Below, in pieces: positions 9,870 through 22,044 of a DNA stretch of 64,000 nucleotides. Numbering within the stretch: position 1 is the stretch's first letter; each line of letters starts with the position of its first letter. The translations under genes and the position numbers were made by a program. Below the pieces are notes generated by a model, which had not been told where the DNA came from, ran no database searches, and saw only the letters and a list, made by a program, of their open reading frames with translations. The stretch spans positions 682,001 through 746,000 of the forward strand of contig JABYQU010000008.1 in NCBI GenBank assembly GCA_022264855.1. Direction: 5' to 3'. This DNA comes from Lenzites betulinus. Lineage: Eukaryota; Basidiomycota; Agaricomycetes; Polyporales; Polyporaceae.

Positions 9870-11446
9870 ATGGATTGCCAAGCTCCAGCTCGTCGGGTGT
9901 CCTACGTGGTTTCCAATGAGCTCGTCAAGGTAAAGTCGCGCCTAGACCTTCAGTAATGCATGGCTAATATACAAGAAATCAACAGGTCTCATCTTTGCTC
10001 CCCTCAAACAAGAACAGGTCACTTTTGGTGCACACGCTTGTCAAGGCGTATGGCCTGTTATCCTCCGGTGTCGAAGCGTCCAGCCAAAACCGCAGTGTTC
10101 TACAGTTACTGCCTCCGCCGCCCGCAGACTCGAAAGAGCTTGCGGCGTATCACGACCAAGATTATCTCGATTATATTCTCAACGCGCGTTCTTATACGCA
10201 AGACGATCTGAATGCTGAGTATGGACTTGAAGAAGTATGGATTACGCGGCCTCATGAACGCGAAGCTCATCATTTGCGCAGGACTGTCCGGCATTCCCTC
10301 GACTTGCCGACTACGTACAATTAGTTGGCGGGGCGACCCTAGCAGGTTTGTTATACATAACCAGACACGACTGGCATTTTGCTAACGAGAAATAGCGGCA
10401 AAGGCGCTTCGCAATAATCAAACGGACGTAGCTATATGCTGGGATGGAGGGAGGTATGCATCACAAGCCTTCCCGAACTCGGAGAGCTCCAATTTGACAA
10501 GATCAGACACCATGCACAGAAATTCCGTGCCTCGGGATTTTGTTATGTTGCGGATTGTGTCCTAGCCATCTTGGCACTGAGACGACTGACGCCACCTTCA
10601 TCGGGAACCCTCTCTAGCCCGTCAAAACCTCGCGTTATGTACCTCGACCTAGACCTCCACTTCTCTGACGGTGTCTCTCACGCATTCTATTCTGCACCTC
10701 CAGGATCCTTGTCGTCGCAGGTTCTCACACTGTCGATACATCACGCCGCTCCGGGCTTCTTCCCTGTCTCCGAGCATTCTGGGCTTCCTGACCCCTCGAA
10801 CCCGTCTTTCGACCCTTTCACACTTTCCCTGCCTCTCGAGCGCGGTGCGTCCAACGCGACGTTCGCACGGATATGGCCCATCATCAACCGAGTGAAGATT
10901 ACCTTTCGGCCAGACTACGTCATCGTGCAATGCGGAGTCGACGGGCTAGCAGAGGACCCACAAGCCACCTGGAACTGGTCCCTCGGAGGGGAAGGGAGTC
11001 TCGGATGGTATGTTGAGCAGATAAGCCGGTGGGGATGCAAAACATTGCTCTTGGGCGGAGGTATGGATGTCTCGCGTAACGCTTACCGTTCGCTGCGGGG
11101 ATGACAATGTACTATTAGGTGGCTACAACTCGCCCAATGCTGCTCGTGCATGGACCTATTTGACATCCATCGCGGTAAGGGCTGGCCTTTCCTCTGCTGT
11201 GAAACGGCATTGAGTCGCCTTGTTCTTATACAGCTCGACCGACCCCTGTCGCTCGATGCAGATATCCCTGACCACGGAGCGTTTCCGATCTACGCGCCCT
11301 CGTTCATCCTGGACATTCCACCCGGCAACATGCAGGACAAAAACACCCCGCAATATCTGCAGCACGTCGAGGACGTCTTCTCACAGGTAATAAACAGAAT
11401 CCGTGACAGAGTAGAGCGTACCACCGCGGACGCCACACGTACATAG
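9870..11446 (+). CDS. class I histone deacetylase, HOS1/HDAC8-like
   Basis: Zinc-dependent lysine deacetylase of the arginase fold. Seven exons: 9870..9929, 9986..10234, 10282..10345, 10396..10453, 10507..11060, 11119..11174, 11234..11446. They give 417 aa with consistent phases. Visible active-site elements: the charge-relay histidine pair in WDGGRHHAQKFRASGFCYV, the zinc ligands Asp and His in YLDLDLHFSDGVSHAFY, the third zinc-ligand Asp in IVQCGVDGLAEDP, and the glycine loop with the transition-state Tyr in LLGGGGYNSPNAARAW. The usual DLHHGDGV is DLHFSDGV here: the His after the zinc-binding His is Phe and the Gly is Ser. FCYVND is FCYVAD. The length and the short C-terminus favour the HDAC8/Hos1 branch over Rpd3. 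It is convergent with the OPT gene (157-bp gap). Confidence 0.88.
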
Positions 11447-11603
11447 GGCGCGATGTCATGTCGTAGGTTCGGGGGTCGCCCCAAGATATCACATGCATTC
11501 ATGAACTTCATGATCTCTATAAGGTATGAGGGTACAGCTAGATGTAGTACAAGGCCACGACACAAGATATTAAAGCACACCGCAGACACCAATTCCAAGC
11601 GTG

Positions 11604-14600
11604 TTATGTCGAAGCACACCTGTCCACGGACAAGTTCGCCGGGTCCGGGTTGCCCCACCTGCGCGAGAACAAGAACGTTAGCGAACCGTCGCGCAGCGGC
11701 ACCGTAGCCCAAATACACGCACCAGTTGGGGAATGCAACCGCGTTTCCGCTCGCGCCGAACACGGCGAAACTGAGGATGAACAGGATGACCTGGCTGCCG
11801 CCGTCGAGCGCGGCAGACGTGAGGTAGTTGTACTTTTTGAACCACTTGGGGCGGTGCTTGCGGGCCCACACCTGGGACGCGTACCCGAGCACGAGGCACG
11901 TCCACCACTGGCCGTTGACGGAGTACGGCAGGTAGCCGACGTAGAGCGCGACGATGGGGGTGATGACGAACTCGGCGGAGCGGCCGATGAGCGAGCCGCG
12001 TGGGGAGAACTTGTGGACGAGCCAGAAGGGGATGGGGAAGGCGAGGCCGATGAAGATCGCGAACGCGACGAGGTAGTAGGGCTTGCCGTATGCGAAGAGC
12101 TCCTTGCCGAGCGCACCCATCGCAATCGAGGAGGAGTTGTAGCCTTGGATAATCCAGCCACTCCACTGGAAGCGGTGTAACATGTTAGCCGCGTTTTCAC
12201 CGTGTGCAGTACTCGCGTAAAGGCACTTACGATACGGGTGCCGATGGGGTCGATGAGGGCCTCGCGGTTGTTGTTGACGATGCTGATCATCACTGCGCGA
12301 GGTTGAGCTGTTGTGCCAGTGATCGAGATAGGAGTTTTACTTACTGGTGTAGTTGAAGATCGAACCAATGATCGAGCCAGCCATCTGGGCAGCGAACGTC
12401 GCACGAGGCGGGATCTTGACGTACTGACCGAGCTTCAAGTCCTGGAGCATGGCAAGGGTCTGGTACGCCGTGCTGTTACCGTACAAGTTGACATACATGA
12501 CGGCACTAGAAAGTGTACAGGATGAGCATCTCGAACACTGATGGGCCAGAGAGGGGTACATACACAGGCTTGCCGGGGTGGACGAACGCAGCCAAGATGT
12601 TCATCGCGAACTTGATCTGGATCTGGAAACCGGTCGTGGCAGCGACTGTAGGAACCATCGGTTAGGTTAATGCCATGGATCCGCACCATGGAAGAGACGT
12701 ACTGAAGCCGATGCAGATAGCAATGACACAGCTGACGAAGGTGAACAGGATGACGCTCCACGCGGGGAGGAGCCATTCACCGTGGTTGTACTAGAATACA
12801 CCGTCAGACGTGCATAGGATGAACGAATGTAGGATGACATACGCTACAGCCGATGCCGATCGCCAGAGACGCCGCGAAGAGGGCCATGTACCACCACTGG
12901 GGCACTTCCTGGTACTTCTTCATGGCTGTATGACAAAATAAGCGGCGAATTCGCTAGAGGCGTCCACATCAGGCTCCACTCACCCTGGAAATGGGGGTCA
13001 TCGATGTCCTGGTTCGACTTCAAGAAGCGCATGCCGCCGAAGGCCCTCTTCAAGTCCGGCCAGTGCCACAGCAGGACGTGCACGATCGCGGCGCCCAAGC
13101 TGAAGTTGTAGCACATCTGGGAGATGACGTAGGAGGTCGTGTAGCGCGGCAGGCCGACGGTGGCGAGCTTCGAGTGGTCGACGTCGTTGTCCGGCGTGAG
13201 GATCGCGCTCTGGTTGTACGAGCCGCCATCCTTGTCGAAGAGGGATTGCGACATCCAGGGGATGCTGCGGCCGTCGAAGGCGTTGTTGTAGTACGCGAGC
13301 GTGAGGGCGAGGTAGCCAATCGCCATACCAACTAGACGGAGGGTGAGCCTTTGCATCACTACATTAAACAAAGACGAGACATACTGTAGGAGTTGAGCTC
13401 TGAAAAATGACAGGGAAATGATGAGCGATTGCAATAAACACATAGGGGTATGGATACATACGTGTGCGCCATGGCCAAACGAGGGGGTATCCTTGAGTGA
13501 TGAGCGTCCAGCTCGTGCCGAAGCTGAACAAGCCAATGCCTTCATTGCTAGAACCAGCACCGAAGAGATTCCTGACGAAGGTGTGCCTGCCGTTGTCGAC
13601 GAGGCAAACGATGGAGATGGCGGTAAGGAGGGGGAAGGGGTATTGCGGAATCCTGAAGAACTGTCGGTTAGCTCATCTCCCTCGGGAGGCGGCGCATATC
13701 TACGTACCATTCCCAACAGAAGATCGCGGCGAAGACAATCCAGAAGTAGCGGCTAGAAAATCGAGCAATGTTAGAGGCATGAAGCATACGGCGATGGTCG
13801 CAGAACGTACCGCTTCTTGTGGTTCAGCACACCACCGAAGTGCAGACTTTGAAGCAGGTTGACAACAGAGATGTAGTTCGGGTAGAACGCGCTGTGAGAG
13901 AGACATGATGTCAGTAACTCAATCTCTATCGACAATGGATGGGAAACGCACTATGTCGGGTAGACGAGGAGGGTGCGGACTTCACGGGCAACGTCAGTAA
14001 CTAGTTCAAACGGGGTGAAAACAAATATACTCACGCAGTCCGGCGATACCGTAACCAATCATCTGACTGGCGAAAATCTGGAAAATCGCGACCGCGGCGT
14101 TGAGCTTGATGTTGTAGAACAGGTCTATACGCATTGGTGAGCAAAAATCCAACAGCGAATGCGCCAGAAGTCTCACCAAGAGCGGCGATGATCTCCATGG
14201 CCACGGCGACGGTGGAGGCTGTTGACGACATGATGACAATGATAGTGTGTTCTAAAAGAATTGTATGAGGTGACTGGTATCTCCGAGTCTCAAAAAATGC
14301 GTACCCTTGATGTTGAACGGTCCGGGGTTGAGGTAGCGCCAGTAGCCCTTGCTGGGCATGACGCCTAGGTGACAAATTCAAAAAATGATCCAATGGTGGT
14401 AAATGAAGTGAACGTACTGTGCATGGCCGTTCCGAGAACATAGGCGATGATCAAGCAGAAAAGCTGCGAAACTGACGCGTTCTAAAAAGAAGAGATAAAG
14501 TTCAGCCTGGAAGGAACGTCGCATGCATGCGAAGTTCTTACCTGGGGCTTGAACGTGTAGATCGTGGAAAGGACCGAGGTGAAAGCGGAGAGACCGATAC

Positions 14601-14911
14601 CGAGAATAACAGTGCGGAACGTGAAGACGGGAAGTGTGGGGTCGTCTTGCGCCGAGATGACCTATTCGCGCGGGCGCCGCGGTGAGTTTCAAGATCACAC
14701 CAAGAATTTGCAATATGCGTACCTCGAGGGCGACGTCCTCGTCCTTCACGATGATCTCGGAGCCGACGTCCTCTTCGATAGACATCGCTTCCACGTCCAC
14801 CTTACGTGTAAGATCCTCCTTGACATCCTTCTCGGAGAAGCTCTCGCTTTCCGAGTGGGGCAGATCCGGCGCCATGACGGCGGGGACCTCTTCCTTCGTC
14901 GACATCGTCAT
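11604..14911 (-). CDS. OPT-family oligopeptide transporter
   Basis: Proton-coupled plasma-membrane importer of small peptides (or peptide-like metal ligands) of the OPT family. Many exons, starting at 14911 with MTMSTKEEVPAVMAPDL, then an acidic cytoplasmic tail. The family motif NPGPFNIKEH spans a splice near 14300, and the second motif KIPPR, in QYVKIPPRATFAAQM, is near 12420. Many hydrophobic segments are visible, including PYYLVAFAIFIGLAFPIPFW and FVITPIVALYVGYLPYSV. The C-terminus is characteristic: WARKHRPKWFKKYNYLTSAA, then an intron 11722..11659, then the last exon 11658..11604. That exon reads WGNPDPANLSVDRCAST, close to the usual WWG ending. I did not fix every small internal exon. 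No break was seen. Confidence 0.9.
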
Positions 14912-16426
14912 CCTGGGCGGCGGGGTATGGCCAGAAGCAAGAGACTTGCGCGTCAGGGGGGGTGGAGGGATCCGGGGGAGAGACGAGGGGAGCAGAGGTG
15001 AATGCTGGCCCTGGTGCGAAGTCGGGAGACCTTGCGCCTATGTCCGTCGGGCCCTCACGTTTCTCCGCACACGACTTTATATCAGGCGGGAAGCGCATTA
15101 TTCCCCCGCTGGGCGCCTGAAAGAAGAAGGAAGACGGCCGCTATCTCTGCACAGCCAGGCAGGGCCTGATAAGGGCGCTTACGTTCCTGCTAGAGAGATT
15201 AGCAGCGGCGCGGGGTTTATTTTCGCTAAACACGGTCAGATATGCATGATTGCTGCCGGGGAATGTGCCTCTCACCGTGCGTGCGCAAGACTCGAGCATC
15301 TCTTCGCGCTCCTCGACACAGCGGGGCCGACATACATGCATCCGGCGCCTAACGTTATGGGCGAAAGTGTATGCACGGCCGTCCCAATCGCTTGACAATC
15401 TCATGCCCGGCGATTCGCCACTTCACTCCTCCCACCGACAGGTCGCGTGGCGTCCAGAGCCAGCTGAGGCCCCCACGGGTCCTGCCAAGCCATGCGTCTA
15501 CCGTTTAATCGAGAGTTCAAGCTCACCTGTGGTCCGCCAGACGCCCCCTAACCCTGCTCCCTGCGCCATCATCGCTCCGCCGTGTAAGATCTAGCCGATG
15601 CGAGATACACCTCCCTTATCGCCAGCCATTAGAACGCGGCCCGTCGCGATTATAACTTGGGTGCGATAACCGTGTGCGATCGGTCCGACGGCCGCCTTAG
15701 CCCTCGATAGAGCTCATCACTGAACGCCGCGACGTCACTAGCACCGTTCGCTCTTCGTCTGCAAGATTTGCTGTGGCATATAGCACTTAAGCACTGTAAA
15801 CTCCCAGTGCAAGCCCATGTCGACCAGTGAGCTGCTGCACGTCGTAGTGAGCATGAATACTATTCGCTATCGTGCTCCAACTTCGCCTCGATCGCCAGAT
15901 CGCCACTCGATCTAAGTGGGAGTTGCCGTAGCAGCCCGGGCAGCCCGGCGGAACGTCTTTCCAGCCCCCGACTTGCTTGCCATATTTCAACGGACGGGGC
16001 GGCGGGCATCGGACCCTGTGCCTCTCCGCCCGCGATCCCTAATGAAAACATAGGAGCTCAGAGTGGATGCCCAAAAAACGAGCAGGAAAACTCACCGGCG
16101 CCACAATGGCCGCAGCCTTCGGGGCCGAGTGAACCTGGGCAAACCTCCTAGCGCAGTACGGATAAACGCTCTGCAGGTTTGGAGGGCGGACACAGAAAAG
16201 ATTTCGTGGCGCTAATTCGAGGCCGAAGGCCTTCGTGGCGGTGAAGAGCGGGACCGATCCCTGGACCTGGGCCTGAGAGAGCGGCGGGGGTCGCATGTGT
16301 GCCTCGAATGCGGGGAATGTATACTGTATTTGCGGATGATTCTCTCGAGCAAAGACACGGACGAAAGGATAAACGGATTGGAAAGTATTAGGACTAGTAT
16401 ATTCAAGTAAAGCATCCCACCGATGG
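14912..16426. other. intergenic region between OPT 5' end and SAM50 3' end
   Basis: About 1.5 kb. It includes the OPT promoter and the SAM50 3' UTR. Open frames in 15250-15594 and 16039-16443 have no recognisable domains. No RNA gene was found. Confidence 0.45.
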
Positions 16427-18302
16427 TCACAAAAAGTCCACACCGATCCCTACCTGGAAACCTCTACGCGTGCCGTCGCTCTTACTCGCGACGAGCGGCA
16501 CGCCGAAGTTGAGTTCGATTCGGACGGGGTCAAGTTTGTACACGAGACCAAACCCGGCAGAGATCGAGGGTTTGGAAATGCTCGCCAATATACTCTCCGT
16601 GAGCGGCCGTGCTGAGGAGATGATCATGTCGTCAGCGAATATCAGACCGTTGGAACTATGGTGCTTACTCTTGTCGACGTTGTCTAGACGACCAGCGTTA
16701 AGGAAGAGATGGGTCTTTACAGGCCAATGTGGTTTGCGAGGGATGTTGGAGATGAGGCTTACGCCCGTGGACCAGTATAAACTACCACCCAGCGAATCGG
16801 CTGGGGAATGACCGTTAACAACATTCTTGATCAACGATAAACCTGTTCCTTACCACCGTCGCGTGGGCCCATGCCGTTCTGCCGGAAGAACCGCACGCTA
16901 ACGGGCCCGCCGAGTTGGAAACGATCAGAGAAATATGACTTGCTACTGAGGTTCCATAGCAGCCCCGTTCTCGCAGCGAAGGATACCGTCTACAGGGCGG
17001 GAGTGTATCAGTGACATGAACTCGTGTGTCGGTTTACTGACGCACCAAGCCAGGTAAGAGCGACCGCGCAAACTGGCCGTGCGCCTCGGTTTTGTAGAAA
17101 GACGCGTCGCCCCCCAGACCCGCGAACTCTTGGAAGATTTTGGCATACGACCCACGGGTCCCAAGGAGGCGGTCATCACGCGTATCACGTGTCCAGGAGT
17201 GGTACACTGCCGATTTCACGGATTGTCCTGCGGCTTCTCGCATACTGCAGAGAAAATGTGAGCATGTATTCAAGTGAGCAAGACGTATACCACGAACCTG
17301 ATAGATGCTGAGGGGGTAAGGTTGCTGATATGCCTTAATACTGCTTCATAGCCTACTTCGTGCGTGCCGTGGGTCAAGGCACCATTCTACGCGATGAGGA
17401 AGAATCTGGTCAGTATTCCGAGCCACAACACGAACGTCCGAGCTGACCTAGCTCACCCTGACGACTGCACGGAGACCGCGAATACCTTCGGAGCTGCTCG
17501 CGAAGCTGGAGTTGTCCCGCTCCAAACCGAAGACCGAGAGTTCGCCTCTTGTTTTCAAGTTTGCGGTCAGTGGCGCGGAGAGCGACGCGTTAAAGGACAT
17601 CCGTGTCTTCGTTGCAAACGCCACGTTCGCTTCGAAGGTCTCCGCACCACCGAACGCGTTCCGGATACGAGCGGTTGCGCTCTGAAAGCAATTTGGTCAG
17701 GCATCAGAGAGAATGAGAGAGCATAGTACACGTACAGCGCCACCCTCATTATTCCCCACTTGCGTGCTGGTGTTGAGGAAGTACCGGCCCTTCTCCTTCG
17801 TCAGGAACACGACGTCCACGTCGTCAGGGTGCGCGAGCGCGTCACGACTCCGATCTATGACCGCTTCGACTTGAGTGAACAAGTCGGTCTCTTCTAGCAG
17901 ACTCTTGATCTCCTTGGTTTTGCGCAAGACAGATTCTAAGGTCGGGCCCTTTTCGTCTGTAGTTTGGAGGACGGGTTGTATAATGGAACCCAAGAAAGTG
18001 TCACGGGTGCGGACAGCGCCCCGAACGCGCACAGACGCGATGTTGAGCGGAGTCGAACGGTTTTCAGTGACCTATAGGTGGACTAAGCATACGGACGCGC
18101 GCATATAAGAGGTGTAACCGACCAGTTCGGAGAGCTGGACGAGGGCAGACTCATACTGGCCACGCAACTTCCTGAGCTTACGTTCCTCCCACCATTTCTG
18201 GTATCTTTCTAGATCGGCAGCGTCCGGCTCTGGCTCTCGGGGTGATGCCGTACTATGCAGAGGAGGCTGAAGGGGAGGAACCTGAGGCTGCAGGTCGTCC
18301 AT
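16427..18302 (-). CDS. SAM50: Sam50/Tob55, core of the mitochondrial sorting and assembly machinery
   Basis: Omp85-family outer-membrane beta barrel that inserts barrel proteins into the mitochondrial outer membrane. It starts at 18302 (MDDLQPQVPPLQPP) with a charged helical N-terminus. Exon 1 ends 18123 and a 51-bp intron leads to 18071. A POTRA-like region follows (TPLNIASVRVRGAVRTRDTF, VLRKTKEIKSLLEETDLFTQ, VDVVFLTKEKGRYFLNTSTQ). Alternating barrel strands are visible: ATARIRNAFGGAETFEANVA, RMSFNASLSAPLTANLKTRG, HGQFARSLLPGL. The last exon (ending 16427) gives GGSLYWSTGVSLISNIP and the terminal strand VGIGVDFL, matching the C-terminal barrel signal. At least six exons; some internal junctions are approximate. 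It is divergent from the MATE gene (394 bp between starts). Confidence 0.87.
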
Positions 18303-18696
18303 AGAGGTGGATGAGAGAGATGGACGAAGCGGGACGCTGCCAAGGCTAGTAAGGGCTAGCGGTATTGGCTGGCGGCTAATCGGACCATTACACTACCATT
18401 ACCTCCGATAAGGTCGATCGTAAGTACTGTTAGTACGTGATAAGCTCGCATCAGAGTGGATTAGTAGTCAGATTGTTAACCTTCCCTTAGCCGTTAATAA
18501 CGCTAACGCCGCAATAGTAAGGCGCGCGCTTACCAGGTTGTCGGGCCGGGCTTCCTTAATTCGTGACGTTATGAGGCCAAGTGATTGGACTATAGACGCT
18601 GGAGGTGTTCCTTGCGAGCGACTGGAGCGGAGGATTGCAAGGTCTGGTGCATATCGGCGTCCTCGCTCGACAGAACGCTTCTTGACGTTCGCCACG
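18303..18696. promoter_or_regulatory. shared upstream region of SAM50 (-) and MATE transporter (+)
   Basis: A 394-bp head-to-head spacer. It contains AT-rich segments around 18370-18500 (for example GTTAATAACGCTAACG near 18493). No specific site is assigned. Confidence 0.4.
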
Positions 18697-21430
18697 ATGT
18701 CCTCCACGTATGTCCACTACTCGACGCCCTCGTCTTTGCCCTCCGACTACGCCCTCCTCTCTCGCTATGCCGCGGCACACGACCTAGACGAAGAACCTCA
18801 GCCCTCCGAAGAAGCGGACCCCTCCTCAGACATCGAAGATAACGAGTCCATCGAGCCTGACGGCGTCGACATCGACGGCAACAGACACAAGAAAGTGCGG
18901 CGGAGAAGCTTTCCCACCTCATACCTCACCCCCTTCAACCCCACCATGGGTCCGCTTCCGGACAAGTCTGGCCACCGCTCGGGGCCCAAGCCCATTGACC
19001 CGACAGAAAACACTCCGCTTTTAGCACCCCTTGTGCCGCGGATAGAGGAAGAGTGTGATGCCGAAGACGCAGATGAATCACCAAACCCTCTCAAGATGTT
19101 CAAGGAGGAAGCGTTAATCCTTGCCAAGTATACGCTTCCGGTCTTCTTGTACGTCACTTAAACTCTGTGGCTGGGAATAGCTTGAGTCTAACTGCTTGCC
19201 AGGACGCATTTGTTTGAATACTCCCTTGTGATTGCGTCAGTCATCTCCATAGGACATCTGTCCACGACCGCTCTCGCCGCATCGACTTTGGGTTCGATGA
19301 CGGCAAGTGTGTCGGGATATAGTATTATTCAAGGTTTCGCAAGTACACTCGACACGATGTTGCCGGGTGCATGGACATCTTCGAAGCCCCAGTTAGTGGG
19401 GCTATGGTCACAACGAATGGGTACGTCATTGTCGTTACTATAGACCGAATTTCGACTTTCTACAAAGCCGTTGCATGCTGGCTACACGAGGCATTCACGG
19501 TGGGACCAGCATGCGACACGCTTCTCGTGTCCCAAATAGTGAACGCAGTTTAGGTTGCGATCGTCGACTATACGACACTATCATTCAAATTTAGGCTGAA
19601 CGCTGCGGATAGTCGTATGCCACAATCACGCCCCCGCGTTTCCATTCGCACGCTCACGCTCTGCAATGTTACAACATATCGTGAGCATGCATGCGCGACC
19701 TTTCTCAGTTCATGATTCGCGTGTGTCGCTGGAGTCAGCCCTCCATTCGTTGTTTTATCGCTCTTTAAACATTATTGAGTGACATGCTAACTCGAATATA
19801 CAGCTGTCGTAATGTCTGGTTCCTTAATAGTGAGCATGAGCATCGACGTCCCACAGGCAACATTAGCTCATGTATCTCACTCAGCCCATCGTGTTGATCT
19901 GGTTTAGCTCGGAGAGCATCCTGCTCTTCTTGAAGCAAGAACCGGAGGTTGCGCGTCTCGCCGCCGTGTATCTGAGGTGGTCTGCGATTGGTCTTCCCGC
20001 GTATGCCTTCAACGCAGTTTCGAGGTATGTGGCCGCGTCTTTAAAGCGCAGGTACTGCAGTTAACGCAAGCTACATAGGCGATACTTCCAGTCGCAAGGT
20101 TTGTGAACACGGCGCACATAGCACTGCGTCTTCTCATGTACCCGCTCTTCAACAGGGCTTTTCGCCGTCCCGACGAGAATTATTCTCGGAGTCGCTCCTA
20201 TCAATGCCTTATTGAACTACATTCTCGGTAAGTGCCTTGTCATATCAGATTCTTACGTGCGCGAAGTAACCTCGTGCATACCCAGTGTGGGGCCCCGAAT
20301 CTGTCCGCCTGGGATTCATCGGCGCACCCATCGCGACGGCAATTTCGTTCAACCTCATTTCCATCATGTCGATCGTTTACGGCGTGTTTTTCGTACCCAA
20401 GACGGCGTGGCACCCGCTCTCGAGGCGCTGTTTCACAAGTCTCGGTGTCCTCGTGCAGCTTGGGTTGTCTGGCGTCGGTCAGGTAGCGAGCGAGTGGTGG
20501 TCTTGGGAACTTGTTGGGCGTACGTACCATCTCTTGCGCTCAGTGAATGTGTTGCTGACATGCTCTCTTCCGTCGTGGATAGTCGCGGCCAGCCAGTACG
20601 TCTGCCATCTTCTGTAGTGAGCGGTGCAGGTATACTCACTATCAACGCTTTCACAGGCTCGGCCCCACTGCACTCGCGACTCAGTCTGTGCTACTCGTCT
20701 CAGCGTCGACAACGTACCAGGCGCCCTATGCTTTGAGCGTCGCTTCTTCCGTCCGGTATGTCTCCAGATCATTACGTTTTGCCCATCCACTGATATTTTC
20801 CCTCAGCATCGGAAACCTTCTTGGCGAAAGGAATGCGAAGCGCGCTGGGGTCGCTGCACGGTGCTCTATCCTCATGTCCTTGGTCCTTAGCGCCATCTGG
20901 AGGTCGGTGTACCGACTGCCCCCTGATATAACTCCAAGCTGACCACTTCTATCCCACCAGCACGATGTTTGTCGTATTCCGGAACCACTGGGCTCATTTA
21001 TTCAATGACGATGAAGGTGAGCTACCATCCCCTCCTCGCCCCATTCTCTCACTGACGTCGCCCCTCTCCAGCCGTGGTCGCCCTCGTGGCCTCAATCCTC
21101 CCGCTCGTCGCGCTCTTCCAGGTGTTCGACGGCCTGAGCGCGATCACCTCCGGGGTGCTCCGCGCGATCGGCAAGCAGTTCACCGGCGCGCTGCTCAACC
21201 TCAGCGCGTACTACGTCGTCGGCATCCCGTTCGGGATCTGGCTCGCGTTCTGGCACGGCATGCGCCTGCACGGGCTCTGGATCGGGCTCACGGTCTCGCT
21301 CGTGTACAGCGCCGCCGTGGGCGTCGCGATCAGCCTGCGCACGGACTGGGAGCGCGAGGTGGAGAAGGTGCGCATCCGGCTCGAGGAGGACGCGAAGCCT
21401 GCGCCGGGGGACGTGGAGCGGGCACACTGA
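18697..21430 (+). CDS. MATE-family multidrug/toxin extrusion transporter
   Basis: Cation-coupled efflux transporter of the MATE family (fungal Erc1-like), expected in vacuolar or plasma membrane. Predicted exons: 18697..19148, 19203..19420, 19804..19808, 19867..20024, 20079..20098, 20156..20227, 20286..20519, 20583..20595, 20657..20755, 20807..20902, 20961..21016, 21072..21430. All phases close to 593 aa. After an acidic, disordered N-terminus (about 140 aa) the MATE core is clear: GFASTLDTMLPGAWTSSKPQ, LLFLKQEPEVARLAAVYLRW, APINALLNYIL, VWGPESVRLGFIGAPIATAI, SVLLVSASTTYQAPYALSVA, ALFQVFDGLSAITSGVLRAI, GALLNLSAYYVVGIPFGIWL. Exon 3 would be only 5 nt (CTGTC) and exon 8 is 13 nt. The second intron is 383 bp, far longer than the others. 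Confidence 0.85.
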
Positions 21431-22044
21431 GCCTGCTCGAGGCCCGAGGTAGTTGACACAATGTACAGACAAGTCGCGATCGAGATTGGACTCGTAGGAT
21501 CTTGCAGAGGAAATCATACGATCTGTAGCGCGACCCCATTGCATAGGAACCGTGTTAGTCGACCCTAGAGAATATTCCTGATTCTTGTGTCGTACTATAT
21601 AATATCGTACATCGTTAGCTACGTATACGATAGCCACCTAATGTTAAGGGTGAACGGCGCAAACGGCGTCTAACGTCGTCTTGATAACCTCACGGGGCCC
21701 CTCGCCGCTGGTTTAAGATGATTTGGATGCTCGCATATGCTGTGTCATGCCGCAACATATGCGAGCCCTCAGCATGTCTCAGGTGTAAGAGCAAACATGA
21801 AGACGACCAAGATCATCGACATCCAAAGAACCCTGAAGCGAGGGAGCCTGCAGGGTACCCGCATAACGTGCGCGCGTAGAGTACGACGCTGCTCGTGTAA
21901 CACCTACTGACCGAGTGTCAGCCCCCCGGATCATGAGCTAGAGGTGGAAAATCATACCCGAGAGAAACCTCGTTGCAACAAAAAAAGGAACCTTTAACCT
22001 CATGTGGAGCAGCGGCATTTTGAAGGTGAATAATCACGCCGCTA
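21431..22044. other. convergent spacer
   Basis: About 610 bases between the stops of the MATE and C2H2 genes. No coding or RNA feature was seen. Confidence 0.5.

Noticed and set aside
11650..12180. Forward open frame of 176 codons, Glu/Arg-rich
   Set aside because: Antisense shadow of the last OPT exons.
15915..15945. CAGCCCGGGCAGCCCGG short repeat as a regulatory palindrome
   Set aside because: A single GC-rich duplication without partners; not distinguishable from chance in this GC-rich spacer.
16039..16443. Reverse frame of 134 codons after SAM50
   Set aside because: SAM50 ends with the expected C-terminal barrel strand at 16427; this frame is more likely 3' UTR sequence.
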